This document shows, piece after piece, positions 33,075-45,213 of a DNA stretch of 64,000 nt. Below the pieces are notes generated by a model, which saw only the letters and a program-made list of their open reading frames with translations, did not search any database and was not told the DNA's origin. The DNA comes from Zingiber officinale (lineage: Eukaryota > Streptophyta > Magnoliopsida > Zingiberales > Zingiberaceae): contig NC_056003.1 in the NCBI RefSeq assembly GCF_018446385.1, positions 21,263,198 to 21,327,197 of the forward strand. The letters run 5' to 3'. Every line of letters starts with the position of its first letter. Within the stretch, counting starts at the first letter, position 1. Position numbers and translations under genes: made by a program.

Positions 33075-35721
33075 TGTTAGAGTGTATACTAAAAGCCTAG
33101 CTTTTGGTATAAACATTTATCTAGAAATAAGAATCACATTGGTCAAATATCTACATTTATGATAAATGTAGTTGTTCAATTAATTTATATTGTAGATAAC
33201 ATGATGTGTGGTGTCACACACAGAGGATCATGTTATCAGTACCTTATAAATTATAAACAGTAGCTCACGACCATAATGGAAAGGAACAAACCATTGGAAG
33301 GTCATAGTGTAATTAGGTATTAGTTTATCTTAACTATATAATTACACTAGTACACTTAGAGTGTATTGAGTAGGACCATTAGAGGTCGTTTCTTTTATAC
33401 TGACTTTATAAAGAAATAAAGACCTCAGTTATTATGGAAGTGTGTGCTCTTAATCCTAATATAATAACAAGCACATATATTTGATATTTATTTCTTTAAT
33501 TTATCAATGGGTGAGATTTAGTTCGATGAATCAATAAGCCCGATAAGTTGGGAAATGATATCACTTATAGTGTGTGTTGTTGATTATAGAAGGAAACTGT
33601 GTCCTAGTGATCTAGGTTGAGAATGTCCTCAAGAGGAGCTCATAAGGATTGTCATGTTAAACCCTGCAGGTGGACTTAGTCCGACATGACGATGAAGTTG
33701 AGTGGTACTACTCTTGGAGCTAGATATTAATTAAGTGAGTTGTCAGTAACTTACTTAATTAGTGGACATTTGTTATCTTAAACACAGGGAGACTAACACA
33801 CTCATAATAAGAAGGATCCCAAAATGTAATTTGGGATTGGTGCGGTAGTTCAATAATAGTTCTTTAGTGGAATGAATTATTATTGATGAAATTAAGTTGT
33901 GTGTTCGGGGCGAACACGGGATGCTTAATTTCATCGGGAGACCAAAACCAATTCCTCCTCTCGGTCCCTATCGTAGCCTCTAGTATATAGATATACCCAC
34001 CGCATACCCACCTTCTTACCCATCCAATGGGGCCGGCCAAGCTAGCTTGGAACCCAAGCTAGGGCCGCCAAGTCCAAGTGGATGAGCTGTATAGGTGGCC
34101 AAAGCTTGGGTCCCAAGCTTAGGTGGTCGGCCACTAGAATATTAAAAGGATTTTATTAAAATTATTTCTTATGTGGATATCATGATTTTAAAGAGAGTTT
34201 AAAATTAAAAATGTCCTTTTATAGCTTTCTACAAAGATTAAGAGAAGAGATTAATCTCTTTCCTTATTTGTAGTTTAAAAGGATGGTTTTAATTTTGGTA
34301 AAAACTTTCCTTATTTGTAAATCATCTACATGTTTAAAGAGAGTTTAAAATTTGAAATCTTTCCTTATTTGTTGATTAAAGGAGGATTTTAAATTTTAAG
34401 AAAACTTTCCTTTTAATCATGTTCATGATTTAAAAGAGAGTTTAAAATTAAATATTCTCTTTTATAAGTTTCTACAAAAGATTTGATATCTTTCCTTATT
34501 TGTAGATTAAAAGAGATTTTAATTTTAGAGATAACTTTCTTTTTATCCACATATTTAAAAGAAAGATTTTAATTTATTAAATTTCCTTTTTATAAACCAA
34601 TCATGAAGGGATAAAATTATTGGAGAAATTTTTATAAATTTCTGGAAACAAATTAGGAAGTTTTAATTCTTGTTTAATTAAAACTCTCCTTGATTTGAGG
34701 AAATAAGTGGCCGGCCATGTTTAAGTGAGAAGAAAAATTATTTTAATTAAAATAAATTTTTCCTTTTCATGACAAAAGAATTAAGGAAGTTTTTAATTAA
34801 ATTTCCTTATTTGCCAAGACCAAGGATTATAAAAGAGGGGGTAGAGAAGGCTTCATGGTGAACAACCTCTATTATTTTCTCCCTCTTTTCTTCCTTGGTG
34901 TGGCCGGCCTCCTTCCTTTCTCTTCTCTCCATCTTGTGGCCGGACCTCTCTTCCTCCTTGAAGATCAAGTGGTGGCCGGATTTTAGCTTGGAGAAGAAGG
35001 AGAGAAAGCTTACATCCCTTGGAGCTTGATTGGTGGAAAAAGATCTTCATCTCTTGGAAGCATAGTGCTTGGACGAAACTTAAAGAAAGGAGAAGAAGGT
35101 GCTTTGGTGGTTTCTCATCTCGGAAGATCGTTGCCCACACAACGTCCGAGGTTAGAAGAGGAATACGGTAGAAGATCAAGAGGTCTTTCTAAAAGGTATA
35201 ACTAGTAATTTTTCTTTCCGCATCATACTAGTTATTTTTGGAAATAATACCAAATACAAGAGGCATGCGATTCTAGTATTTCGAATATGTTTTTCGATGT
35301 TGTGTTCTTTTGTTTTCTTTTTCCTTGTGATTTGATTGTTCTTTTCGGTTAACCTAAAGTTATTTTAGGAAATTAAATATTAGCTTTCCATAAAAGGTTT
35401 TGTCTAGTCGGTGGTGGTTGCTCCCATATCCAAGAAGGCCATGTGCCTCGCCACGTCAGTACTGGGAACCAATTATGGAAATTAATATTTAATGGAATTA
35501 ATAACTTAAGGTGATTTGGGTTGAACGTGTTAAGTTCCGTAGGAGACCCAAGTCAAAACCTAAAAGAACGAATAGATTAAGTTTTGGATCAAACGTGTTA
35601 AGTTCCGCAGGCGATCCAAAATTTAATTTAAAAGAACACATGGTAGCTAGGAAAAGGTTCAGACCTTTGTACAAAATTTTTGTACAGTGGAACCTCTAGG
35701 CTTTCCGAGTAGCAACCAACA
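33075..35721 (+). mobile_element. S-family solo LTR copy 2 (complete, 2647 bp)
   Basis: Begins TGTTAGAGTGTATAC and ends GTAGCAACCAACA, flanked by the perfect duplication GATAG (33070-33074 and 35722-35726). The unoccupied version of the site is visible in copia-1 near 23842-23856 (GGGATGATAGTACG). No internal coding region or second LTR, so it is a solo LTR or a non-autonomous LTR unit. TATAAAAG at 34828-34835 in an open context looks like its promoter, leaving roughly 0.9 kb downstream. GGCCGGCC and AGCTAGCT-rich hairpin-prone sequence lies at about 34030-34130. Its parent superfamily is not certain. Confidence 0.85.
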
Positions 35722-35726
35722 GATAG

Positions 35727-37611
35727 TACGTCAAGGAAACTTTGTCGAAGGCATGTCTAGGATGAATATGGAATTCTACCTGGTGCACTAGACTTAGTGG
35801 ATCTGACCGAAGCTACCCCAGTCAAACATGGGCTAGTTAGACCAAAATTTAGTATTAAGTTTTTTGGGCAGGAACAGTTTGGAAAGTCTTCAGCAAGTGG
35901 TCTAATGATATTCAAGTAGGTCATATGCCTCGCCACTGAACTGAAACTTAACCTTAGGACGCCTGCTTGATTAACCCAAAGCTAAGTTTGAATCTAACAT
36001 GGGTTCAATAACCTCTTCAATTCTAATTAATTCAAACCTAATTCAAGCCTAACTTAATTCAAACCTAATTCAAACCTAACTTAATTCAAACTTAATTCAA
36101 ACCTAATTCAAGCCTAACTTAATTCAAACCTAACTTAATTCAAACTTAATTCAAACCTAATTCAAGCCTAACTTAATTCAAGCCTAACTTAATTCAAACT
36201 TAATTCAAACCTAATTCAAGCCTAACTTAATTCAAACCTAAGTCAAGCCTAACTTAATTCAAATCTAACTTAATTCAAACCTAAATTTAATTAAAATTAT
36301 TTTAAAAACTTAATTAAAATTATTTAAAAACTTAATTAAAATTATTTAAAAAACTTAATTAAAATTATTAAAACTTAATTAAAATTATTAAAACTTAATA
36401 CACTTAATTAATTCTTAATAAATTTCAACTTGAAATCTTAACTTTAATCAACAAGTAAAGTACTTTAACCTTAAACAAAATTAAATTTTTATCCTAAAAT
36501 CTTTACCTAATTCCTAAGAAATTAATAATAATTCATAATCAATAAAGACATCTCACACAATTATAGGATTACCATACTTGAAAATTTAGAATGGGTGAGA
36601 TGCTAAGAGAATTAAAATTTAAAATTATTTTAAACATGTTTTGAAAACTTATATATCTATTTTCTTAAGAATTATTTTCAAATTTTGATTGATGATTGAT
36701 TGGGTGTATTATATATAAATTATTGTTATTCACTGCCTAAGTCTTTAGAACCTTAAGTCAATCGTGACCCTTAGACACACATAAAAAAGTCTTCCTTGTG
36801 GGTAACAAGGATATCTAAAAATAGTGTCTAGTTAAGGGGGAGAGACTTGATTGTAGGACATATTTTCTGAAAACATATTTTGAAAAATGTTTCAAAATAC
36901 TCTTTGAAAATTGTTTGATAAAACTTTTTTAATCTTAAAATCTCTTAATCAATTTTTTGTTAACGAAAATTATTATTACAAAATTATTCTTCAAGCATTA
37001 TCTTTTCAAAATCATATTTTTCAAACTCATACTTTTTGAAAAATCATAGCTTGAAAAATACTTTGAAAATTCCTCTACAACTTTATGCTTCATACTTTGA
37101 AATATTCTTTGCAAATAAAAAAAAATTACTTAGTACATAAGAAAAATATTTTTGAAAGAAATTATAAGAAATTTTTGCAAGCATTAAAACTTCTATATCT
37201 TGTTTTTGCAACAAAAAAAAAAAACTTTAAGTCTTGGAATATTTTTTGAAACATATTCTTGAGAGATTTTACTTAGTGCATTCTTCAAAACTATTTTGAA
37301 AAAGATACTGCAAATTTACTCAATTTTTTAATGGAATTAGGCTTTTTCAAAATCTCTATGACTCATTTTTGAAAACTCTATTATACATCAAATGGTTGAG
37401 GGAATACCTTAGGCATATCCTGACAATATTTAAAAAGTATTCCATCATTGTTGGTGCAAAACTTAGGAATCCTTAGCAATTAAAGTCATTTATGAAGAGT
37501 TCTTTTTGTTGTATGACAAAAGGGGGAGAAGAAGGGTTTAAGTTAGAAATCTAAATCTTTTTGAATTGACCTAACTTAAACATATTTGTCAAACATCAAA
37601 AAGGGAGAGAT
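35727..37611 (+). other. Non-coding 3' interior of copia-2
   Basis: 35727-36020 continues the block shared with copia-1. 36020-36290 holds repeats of the type CCTAATTCAAGCCTAACTT. 36290-37600 is AT-rich with no domain. Purine tracts occur near 36834 (AAGGGGGAGAG), 37518 (AAAAGGGGGAGAAG) and the terminal PPT at about 37599-37610. No pol sequence was found in any frame. Confidence 0.7.
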
Positions 37612-39222
37612 TGTTGGTGCAATCGACCTCTAAGGTTTTAATGTCAGATAAATATGTTTAAGTATGCTTAAGTATGTATGGAACTTGATCTAGGGAAGTC
37701 CTAGTTGTAGGCTAGGCAAGGAGAGAAATCTCGGTATATCGTGGAAGCCAGGTGGATAGGTCTGGAGGACTTGATCCCTGGGTAGCCGAATACTGAGTCC
37801 TAGTTGTAGGCTAGGTAAGGGAAATCTCGGTATGTCATGGAAGCCAGGTGGATAGGTCTAGAGGACTTGATCCCTGGGTAGCCGAATACTGAGTCTTGGT
37901 GAGTGAAGCCAAGTGGAGAAAATCCTATGGGTGGTAACCCTAGGTAACGAGAAGTCTTGGAGGAGTGAACTCCAAGCAAGGTTGATCGGATGGTTTCCGG
38001 TCGACCGCGCGCGGTCGACCGGACCAGCGGATCTCGGTAAATCTAGGTTTAGGTTTATCATTGTATTCTGTATTACTATTATTACTGTTGGCTAATGTAG
38101 TATTGCAGGAAAAGTCTTAGTAGATTGAGCGATCAGATACTGAGCAGGCAAAAGTCCAAACAGGTCTGGAGGACTGTGTTTGGCAGGTAAGTTGAGGTAA
38201 ACAACTGGAGGAGCGACAGTGAGGTCGGGTTCCCAAAGGGAACAACCTAAGGTCGCTGATCCAACTGAAGAAACCGGGAAGGTTTCCAAGTTGAGATCAA
38301 GACAGTCCTACTGTCTTTATATTACTCATGGTTTATATATTACTGTTCTAACCTTTGTGTTGCAGGGATACTTTGCTTAACTCTGTGTTGCAGGTATAGC
38401 CGGATCGGTCGACCGAACAGAGGGATCGGTCGACCGAACAGAGGGATCGGTCGACCGAACCAAGTTGACTCAGCACAGATCAGTTATGTCAGCAACGATC
38501 AGAAGCAAAAGGAAGTTAAGCTGATCGGTCGACCGAACGATCAATATTAATGACGCAGTAAATGCAGAACACGGTAAATCTCGACGAACAGGGAAGGAGC
38601 CTGTTCGGTCGACCGAACAAGGGGATCGGTCGACCGAACCCTTAAAGCCCAATTAATGCCAGAGATTCGAGCCAGCATCATAATCTAGCTGTGGGTGATC
38701 GGAGCTGGTTCGGTCGACCGAACAGAGGGATCGGTCGACCGAACCTCAGTGCACCTATAAATTGAGGCTCGAAGTCAGAGGCCAAGAATAACTTTCTGAT
38801 CAACCAAAACTCTGTTCTACAAGCAATTTGAGCTACACGTCTTCGTTAATTCAGCAAGCCACATTGCCCGGAAGTGCCGACCACAAGCTTTGTCTTTCAA
38901 TCTTCTTGTCGGTATAACTTTACTTTTTGCTTGCATTGTATTTAACTTAAGCAAGATAGTAGGGTGTTACTATCTTGCTCATACTTGTACGATTTTCTTC
39001 TTTTCGAAGGATTTCGAAAAGAAGAAATATAGTGATTGCCCATCGGTGCGGTCAAGGACCGCGGGCCTTTGAGTAGGAGTCGAGCTAGGCTCCGAACGAA
39101 GTAAAACATTTGTGTCTCTATTTACTTTCCGCTGTGCACGACTTTGATTTAAATACAAAAAGAATAGTTTTTAAAAAGAAGCGATATTCACCCCCCCTCT
39201 ATCGCGATACTCGATCTTATCA
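37612..39222 (+). repeat. 3' LTR of copia-2
   Basis: 1611 bp, almost identical to 29672-31303. Translated segments such as 29973-30155 and 37913-38095 are the same residue for residue. Differences are concentrated in the number of palindromic boxes (8 in the main cluster here, about 9 in the 5' LTR, differently placed). TATAAAT at 38756-38762. Confidence 0.93.
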
Positions 39223-39840
39223 CGACCCTGGAGTTTAACGTCGTCGCTCAACGATCTTCCGAGTGGGATTTTTATAGTCGCAGCTTCGACTCTGGGGTTT
39301 AACGTCGCCGCTTGACGATCTTCCTAGTGGGGTTTTTATAGTTGTCACTTCGACTCTGGGGTTTAACGTCACCGCTCGACGGTCTTTCGAGCGGAGTTTT
39401 TATAGTCGTCACTTCAACTCTGGGGTTTAACATCACCGTTCGACGGTCTTCCGAGCGGGGTTTTTATAGTCGTCGCTTCAACTATGGGGTTTAACATCGC
39501 CGCTCGACGGTCTTCCGAGTGGAGTTTTTAACGTCGCCGCTTCGACTCTGGGGTTTAACGTCGCCGCTCGACGGTCTTCTGAGCGGGGTTTTTATAGTCG
39601 TCGCTTCAACTATGGGGTTTAACGTCGCCGCTCGACGATCTTCCGAGCGGGGTTTTTATAGTCGCCGCTTCAACTCTGGGGTTTAACGTCACCGCTCGAC
39701 GGTTTTCAGTACGAGGTATTTATGGTCGCTGCTCTGCATTTGGGGTTTAACGTCGCCGCTCGACGGTCTTCAGTGCGGGGTATTTATGGTCGCCACTCCG
39801 ACCCTGGGGTTTAACGTCGCCGCTCGACGGTCTTCAACTT
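39223..39840. repeat. 64-bp tandem array of gypsy A, second part
   Basis: About ten units with the same 64-bp period (for example starts at 39297 and 39361), in the same direction as 29290-29671. Variants alternate between TTTTTATAGTCG and TATTTATGGTCG forms. With the first part the array totals about 16 units between the integrase end and the antisense gene end. Confidence 0.9.
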
Positions 39841-39952
39841 TAAATTTGCCATTCGACAGTAATTTTGATAACCTTTGCCTTTGATTCAGTCCTGTAATTT
39901 TGAAAGGGACAAGAACATAGGAGACACAATATTGATTGCATCAGCGCACCTT

Positions 39953-41297
39953 TCAGCAAGTTCGATACGGCTGGAGATGGTTCGCGCTCCAAGGGCGTTC
40001 GAGCCGCCGTCCGTCCTCGTCCTCCAGATAGTAAGCGCTTAAGCAGAGCTTCTCCACGACTTTGAAAGGTCTGGCCCAGGGATCCTCTAGCTTGGTGATG
40101 TCGCCGACCGGCTTCACCTTCTTCCATACGAGATCGCCTACCAGAAAAGATCTAGGTATCACTCGTCGATTGTAGTTCTAACGCATCCTTTGTCGGTAGG
40201 ATGTTAGCTACACGGCAGCCTTGGCGCATGCTTCGTCGACTAAGTCCAACTCCAGCTGTCTCCGCTCGGCGTTATCCTCATCGTATCGCTGCACCCGATC
40301 GGACGCCACCCCCACCTCTACCGGGATGACTGCTTCTCCTCCATACACCAAGTGAAACGGGGTTACTCCTGTTCCCTCCTTTGGAGTCTTGCGAATCACC
40401 CATAGGACTCCCAAGAGCTCGTCTACCCAGCTGCCTCCTATATGGTCGAGCCGAACTCGAAGTATTCGTAAGATCTCCCGATTGGCGTTCCTCTTGTCTG
40501 TTGCTCTGGGGGTATGTTACGGAGGTGAAGTCCTGATGGATGTCGTACCCTCTGCACCATTCTCTTAGTTGCTGGCCAACGAACTGCCTTCCGTTGTCCG
40601 AGATGAGTCGACGCAGGATGCCAAATCGATAGATGATGTGCTGCCAAATAAACTTTTTGACCATCTACTCGGTTATCCTTGCCAGCGGCTCGGCCTCGAC
40701 CCACTTGGAGAAGTAGTCGATTGCCACAAGTAGGAATTTCCGTTGTCCGATCGCCATTGGGAACGATCCTACGATGTCCATTCCCCACTGGTCGAACGGG
40801 CAGGACACCACGGACGACTTCATCTCTTCCGTAGGCCGGTGAGAAGAGTTATGGTACCTCTGGCAGGATAGGCAGGTTGCCACTATCCGAGTGGCATCTT
40901 CCTAGAGAGTTGACCAAAAGTATCCTGCCAACAGAATCTTTCATGTCAGTGAGCGGCCGCCCGGGTGCCTTCCGCAGGATCCTTGGTGTACTTCCTTCAG
41001 AATGTAATCAACATCTTCCGGGCTAACGCACTTGAGTAGAGGTCGGGAGAAGGCTTTCTTGTACAACTGATCCCCGATCAGCGTAAATCTCCCCGCCCTT
41101 CTCCTAAGTGTGTGTGCTCCTTCACGATCGGTCGGCACAAATCCTGTTCGCAAGAATTCGATTAACACCGTCCTCCAATCATCTGGGAATGTGAGCCCTT
41201 CCATCTGATCGATATACACCACTAAGGATATCTGCTCGATCGGTTGCTGGATGACAATAGGCGTTATTGAGCTTGCTAGCTTGGCCAGCTCGTCCAC
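39953..41297 (-). pseudogene. Integrase of gypsy A (broken)
   Basis: On the minus strand an H2C2-type zinc region (DQLYKKAF...CVSPEDVDYILKEVH, 41100-40960) is followed by a second part (CLSCQRYHN near 40870), the core with WGMDIVG (first Asp), AIDYFSKWVEAEPL and SDNGRQFVG (second Asp), and a C-terminal chromo-like/GPY region (SFLVGDLVWKK, 40150). Several stops and a frameshift near 40530 break the frame. Integrase joins element DNA to the host chromosome; this copy cannot make it. Confidence 0.85.
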
Positions 41298-41423
41298 TGC
41301 CAGATTTTCCGAGTGGGGGATTTTGCGTATAATGACTTTGTGGAAGCTGGCCTTCAGTTTTTCGAAAGCATCAGCGTAGAGCCTGAGCCAAGCATTATTG
41401 ATCTCGAATGCTCTGCTTAGTTG

Positions 41424-42049
41424 CTAAGCTGCCAACTGGGAATCTGAGTGGATAAGGACTTTGACAGCTCCCACATGCCAAGCTGCTTGTATACCAACTA
41501 TTAATGTCTCGTACTCTGCTTCATTGTTGGTCGCCGATAATCTAACTGAACGGACAGACGCATCCGCTCTTCCTGGGGGGGAGATTAGCAGTATATCCAT
41601 TCCGCTTCCTTGCCGAGTAGACGACCCATCCACGAATACCTTCCAAGTGGCCTCAGGCTCGGGATTCTGTACTTCGGTGACAAAGTCTGCCAAAGACTGC
41701 GCTCTGATAGTCGTTCGTGGCTGATACTGAATATCGAATTCGTTGAGTTCCGTGGTCCATTTTATCAGTCTCCCAAACGCCTCCGGATTGAGAAGCACTC
41801 TTCCCAACGGGCTGTTAGTCATGACAATGGTCGTATGCGCCAGGAAATACGGGAGGAGTCTCTGAGCGGCGAGCACCAATGCGAAGGCAAGTTTCTTGAG
41901 ACAGATATAGCGGGATTCGACATCTTTTAGAATATGGCTCAAGAAATACACCGGCTGCTCCTCGCCGTTAGACCTTACAAGGGCTGAGCCGATCGCATGC
42001 TCGGTCGAAGACAGATAGATCCTGAGGGGCTCTCCGACGACTGGCTTGG
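41424..42049 (-). pseudogene. RNase H and second RNase-H-like domain of gypsy A
   Basis: The first part (YFLSHILKDVESRYICLKKLAFALVLAAQRLLPYF) is the Ty3 RNase H C-terminal half. It is followed by a second RNase-H-like domain starting VFVDGSSTRQGSGMDILL and containing NNEAEYETLIVGI, ending at a stop at 41424. The extra domain is the diagnostic feature of the Tat lineage. The frame differs from the RT frame, so a frameshift lies near 42040. Confidence 0.82.
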
Positions 42050-42928
42050 CTAGTACCGGTAGTGCATTGAGATAGGCTTGAGCTCTTCAAACGCTCGATC
42101 GCACTCCTCATCCCACTGGAACTTGGTGGCTCGGCGCAAGATCTTGAAGAAAGGTAGACTCCGGTCGACCATCTTAGAGATGAATCGGGATAAGGCCGTT
42201 ATCCGACCGGTGAGGCGCTGAACTTCCTTCAAATTCCTTGGAGGTGGCATATCTTGTAGTGCATTTACTTTGCTAGGGTTCGCCTCGATACCCCGCTCGT
42301 TAACTATATAGCCCAAAAATTTCCCGCTCTTCGCGCTGAACAGGCACTTGCCCGGGTTCAGCTTGATCTCGTACGATCGGAGTGTTTGGCAGGTTTCTTT
42401 GATGTCTGCGCAGAGGTCAGTAGCTTGAAAGGATTTAATAAGTATGTCGTCGACGTACACCTCCATATTCCGTCCAATCTACTTCCGGAACACTTTATTC
42501 ATGAGCCGCTGGTACGTGGCCCCGGCGTTCTTTAAGTTGAACGGCATTACGTTGTAGCAATAGGTGTCGTCTACCGTGATGAAGCTCACCTTCTCCTGAT
42601 CTTCTCGGGCGAGCGGCACCTGATGGTATCCCTGATATGCATCCAGCATGCATATCAGTTCGCACCCGGCGGTCGAGTCCACCATCTGATCGATTCTAGG
42701 TAGGGGATAGAAGTCCTTCGGGCATTCTTTGTTCAGGTCCCGGAAGTCAATGCAAACCCTCCACTTGTTGTTCGGCTTGGAGACAAGTACTACGTTCGTT
42801 AGCCAGCTTGAGAACTGGACCTCCCGTATGTGGTCGACCTCCAATAGCTTCTCGACCTCCGCTCGAATAATCTGATTCTTCTCGGTGATGAAATATCTTT
42901 CTCTTTGCTTTACTGGTCGAGCATCTGA
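42050..42928 (-). pseudogene. Reverse transcriptase of gypsy A (broken)
   Basis: Minus-strand frame with FSSWLTNVVLVSKPNNKWRV, DFRDLNKECPKDFYPLPRID, MPFNLKNAGATYQRLMNKVF and the catalytic YVDDILIKS. TGA at 42929 separates it from protease, and TAG at 42479-42481 falls directly before the YVDD block. RT copies element RNA to DNA; here it is inactive. Confidence 0.88.
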
Positions 42929-43636
42929 TCAGACATGAAGTTCATGCTGCGCGACGCTAGGGGAGATATCGAGCAGCTCGTGTGTTGACCATGCGAAGAC
43001 ATCATGGTTCTGCTGGAGGCAGCTGATTAGCTTAGCTTTCTGATCGGCTCCCATATCAGATGCTATGAAAGTCGTCGCCTCTGGTCGGCAAGGATGTATC
43101 TGTACTTCCTCCTTTTCTTCATAAACTAAGGTAGGAGTTTTCTCAGTTATGGTGTTTACCTTGATCCGAGGGGCCTTTCGGGCTGACTTAGCCTCCGCCT
43201 TTACCATCTCGACGTAGCAGCGCCAAGCAGCCAGCTGATCCCCTTTGACTTCTCCGACCCGATCTTCAACCGGGAATTTAATTTTCCGGCAAAATGTTGA
43301 GACGACTGCTTGGAACTCATTAAGGGGTGGTCGGCCCAATATGACGTTGTAAGCGGATGGGGCGTCTACAACGATGAAGATAGTCGTCCTTGTTCTCCAG
43401 AGCGGCTCTTCTCCTAGGGATATGGCCAGCTTTATCTGACCGATCGGCTGGACCTCATTACTGGTAAACCCGTACAGAGGAGTTGTCATCGGCAGTAGCT
43501 CGGTCCGGTCTATGTGGAGTTGATCGAAAGCCTTTTTGAAGATGATGCTGACCAAACTCCCTGTATCAATAAATATGCGGTGGATTGTGTAGTTAGCAAT
43601 TATCGCTCGGATAATGAGGGCGTTGTCATGCAGCAC
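42929..43636 (-). pseudogene. Aspartic protease region of gypsy A
   Basis: Contains the catalytic motif IFIDTGSLVSIIFKKAFD, then VILGRPPLNEFQAVVST, both standard for Ty3/gypsy retropepsins. An acidic linker leads to RT. This 235-codon stretch is open but is in a different frame from gag, and ends at the TGA before RT. Confidence 0.82.
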
Positions 43637-43704
43637 TTTGATTCCCTCTAAGTCTCTGGGACCGAAGCTGATCTCTGGTCCGTTTGCCCTTTCTTGGCTG
43701 CAGC

Positions 43705-44940
43705 CTACTGCGTGAATTTCCAGACGTCGCGCGTACGTCTTGCGAGCTCGGTTGGAGTCACCGCTGGTCGGCCCACCGGCGATGATGTTGATCTCTCCCT
43801 GAGCGACATTACTCCTGTTCTCCTCCTCCCTACTGGAGTGCCCGACTTGTCTGCGCGAAGCTGGGGTGTGGTCGTCCTGATGCTGATGCCGCCGCTCAGG
43901 TGACCGCCTGATCTCTCCTTGTCGTCCGATACTCGGCCATCGGTATCGCAGTTTGGGGGAAGGCGATCGACGGCGATAACTCTGAGAGTCGTCTGAGCGA
44001 CCGTAAGAACTCCGCGGTAGTCTCGGGTGTTATGGGTGGCAGACTGATGAAAGGTACAGAACATAGGAGTCCATATCTTTCCCTTAGGCCTTGGCCATTC
44101 AGCAGCTACGTGTTGGACGGCGTGTGGCCTTGCCTCATGATGTGGTCGTACCACATCGGCTCGGGGCCCTCTAGGAGGCTGGTTGCTGGTTGGCGGCCTT
44201 CGTTCAGCATGCGCGCCTGGCTCTGATGGCGCTTCTTTCCTTCGAGCCGCCTGAGCCTCCTCCACATTAATGTATTCACTGGCCTTCTTTAACATATGGT
44301 CGTAATCGTGGGATGGCTTCCTGATGAGCGAGCGGAATAAGTCCCCGCCCATGAGTCCCTGAGTGAAAGCATGCATCATAGTCTCAGATGAGACCGTGGG
44401 GATGTCCATGGTCGCCTGGTTAAAGCGTTGAATGTAGGCCCGCAGGGTTTCTCTCAGCCCCTGCTTCATAGAGAACAGACTGACGCTGGTCTTCTGATAG
44501 CGTCGGCTACTCGCGAAGTGGTGGAGAAAAACTGTCCTGAAGTCCTTAAAGCTCTGGATCGACCCGTCTGGAAATCTTCGAAACCAACGCTGAGCCGAGC
44601 CGGATAAGGTAGTGAGGAAGACTTAGCATTTAACGCCATTCGTGTACTCGTGAAGGGTTGCAGCATTGTCGAACTTGCCAAGGTGGTCATCTGGGTCGGT
44701 CGACCCGTTGTACTCGCCAATCCCCAAGGGTGCGTAGTGCCTTGGTAGGGGATCTTGCAAAATGGCCTCGGAGAACTGGCGATTTATCCGCTCGGGGGAT
44801 GAGTCAGCTCTGGGCGCTTTGCCCTTCCTAGCGTCCCGAGCGAGAGCCTCGTCTAAGGAAGACCGGTCTTGATTCGCTTGCGCGATCTCGGAGGGCGTCT
44901 GGAACAAGGCCCGATGGAATGGGATTGGGGCAGGTGACAC
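43705..44940 (-). pseudogene. Gag of gypsy A (one in-frame stop)
   Basis: Capsid protein of the Retrotrans_gag type. From 44940 it reads into YNGSTDPDDHLGKFDNAATL, and after a TAA at 44623-44625 the same frame continues with a QRWFRRF-type block and LRETLRAYIQRFNQA. It ends in a basic region with a poorly preserved zinc motif (CTFHQSATHNTRDYRG). Stop at 43705. The Gag-to-protease junction requires a frame change. Confidence 0.82.
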
Positions 44941-45194
44941 CTCTGCTTGCGTACCGGCTGGGCCTTTGTTTTGACCCCATATGGAGAGTTGCTCCTGCCA
45001 GTCTTCGTGCGCCGCTCGACCTCCGGATGCTGAGGTTGCTTATTGTGCTTGCCGCTCGGCTAGCGCCTTCTGCTGCTGCTCTATTATTTTGGTCGCTCGC
45101 GCTTGTACGAGCCCGTCAAGCTCCTCTTGAGAGAGCGTCACTGTGTGTTGGCGTCCAGCTTCTTCCATCTTCTTGACTCGGATTCAAGTGTATT

Positions 45195-45213
45195 CCCACA
45201 GACGACGCCAATT
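45195..45213 (-). other. Primer-binding site of gypsy A
   Basis: Directly inside the 5' LTR the minus strand reads TTGGCGTCGTCTGTGGGAA, the usual form of PBS sequence in plant gypsy elements. I do not assign the tRNA. Confidence 0.7.

Larger units (their letters stand above)
29672..39222 (+). mobile_element. Sirevirus-type Ty1/copia element copia-2 (no pol), holding an S LTR
   Basis: LTRs 29672-31303 and 37612-39222 (TG...CA), nearly identical over long stretches. Flanks CGATC (29667-29671) and CGACC (39223-39227) are a target duplication with one mismatch, lying inside a 64-bp repeat unit. The interior contains a PBS, a damaged gag with two zinc knuckles, an Asn/Lys-rich frame, simple repeats, a nested S LTR (33075-35721) and PPTs, but no protease, integrase, RT or RNase H. 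It must rely on proteins from other copies. Confidence 0.93.

Noticed and set aside
33075-35721. Interpretation of the S element as a full LTR retrotransposon with internal region
   Set aside because: No second LTR copy, PBS, PPT or coding remnant inside; a single TATA and one TG...CA pair fit a solo LTR better.
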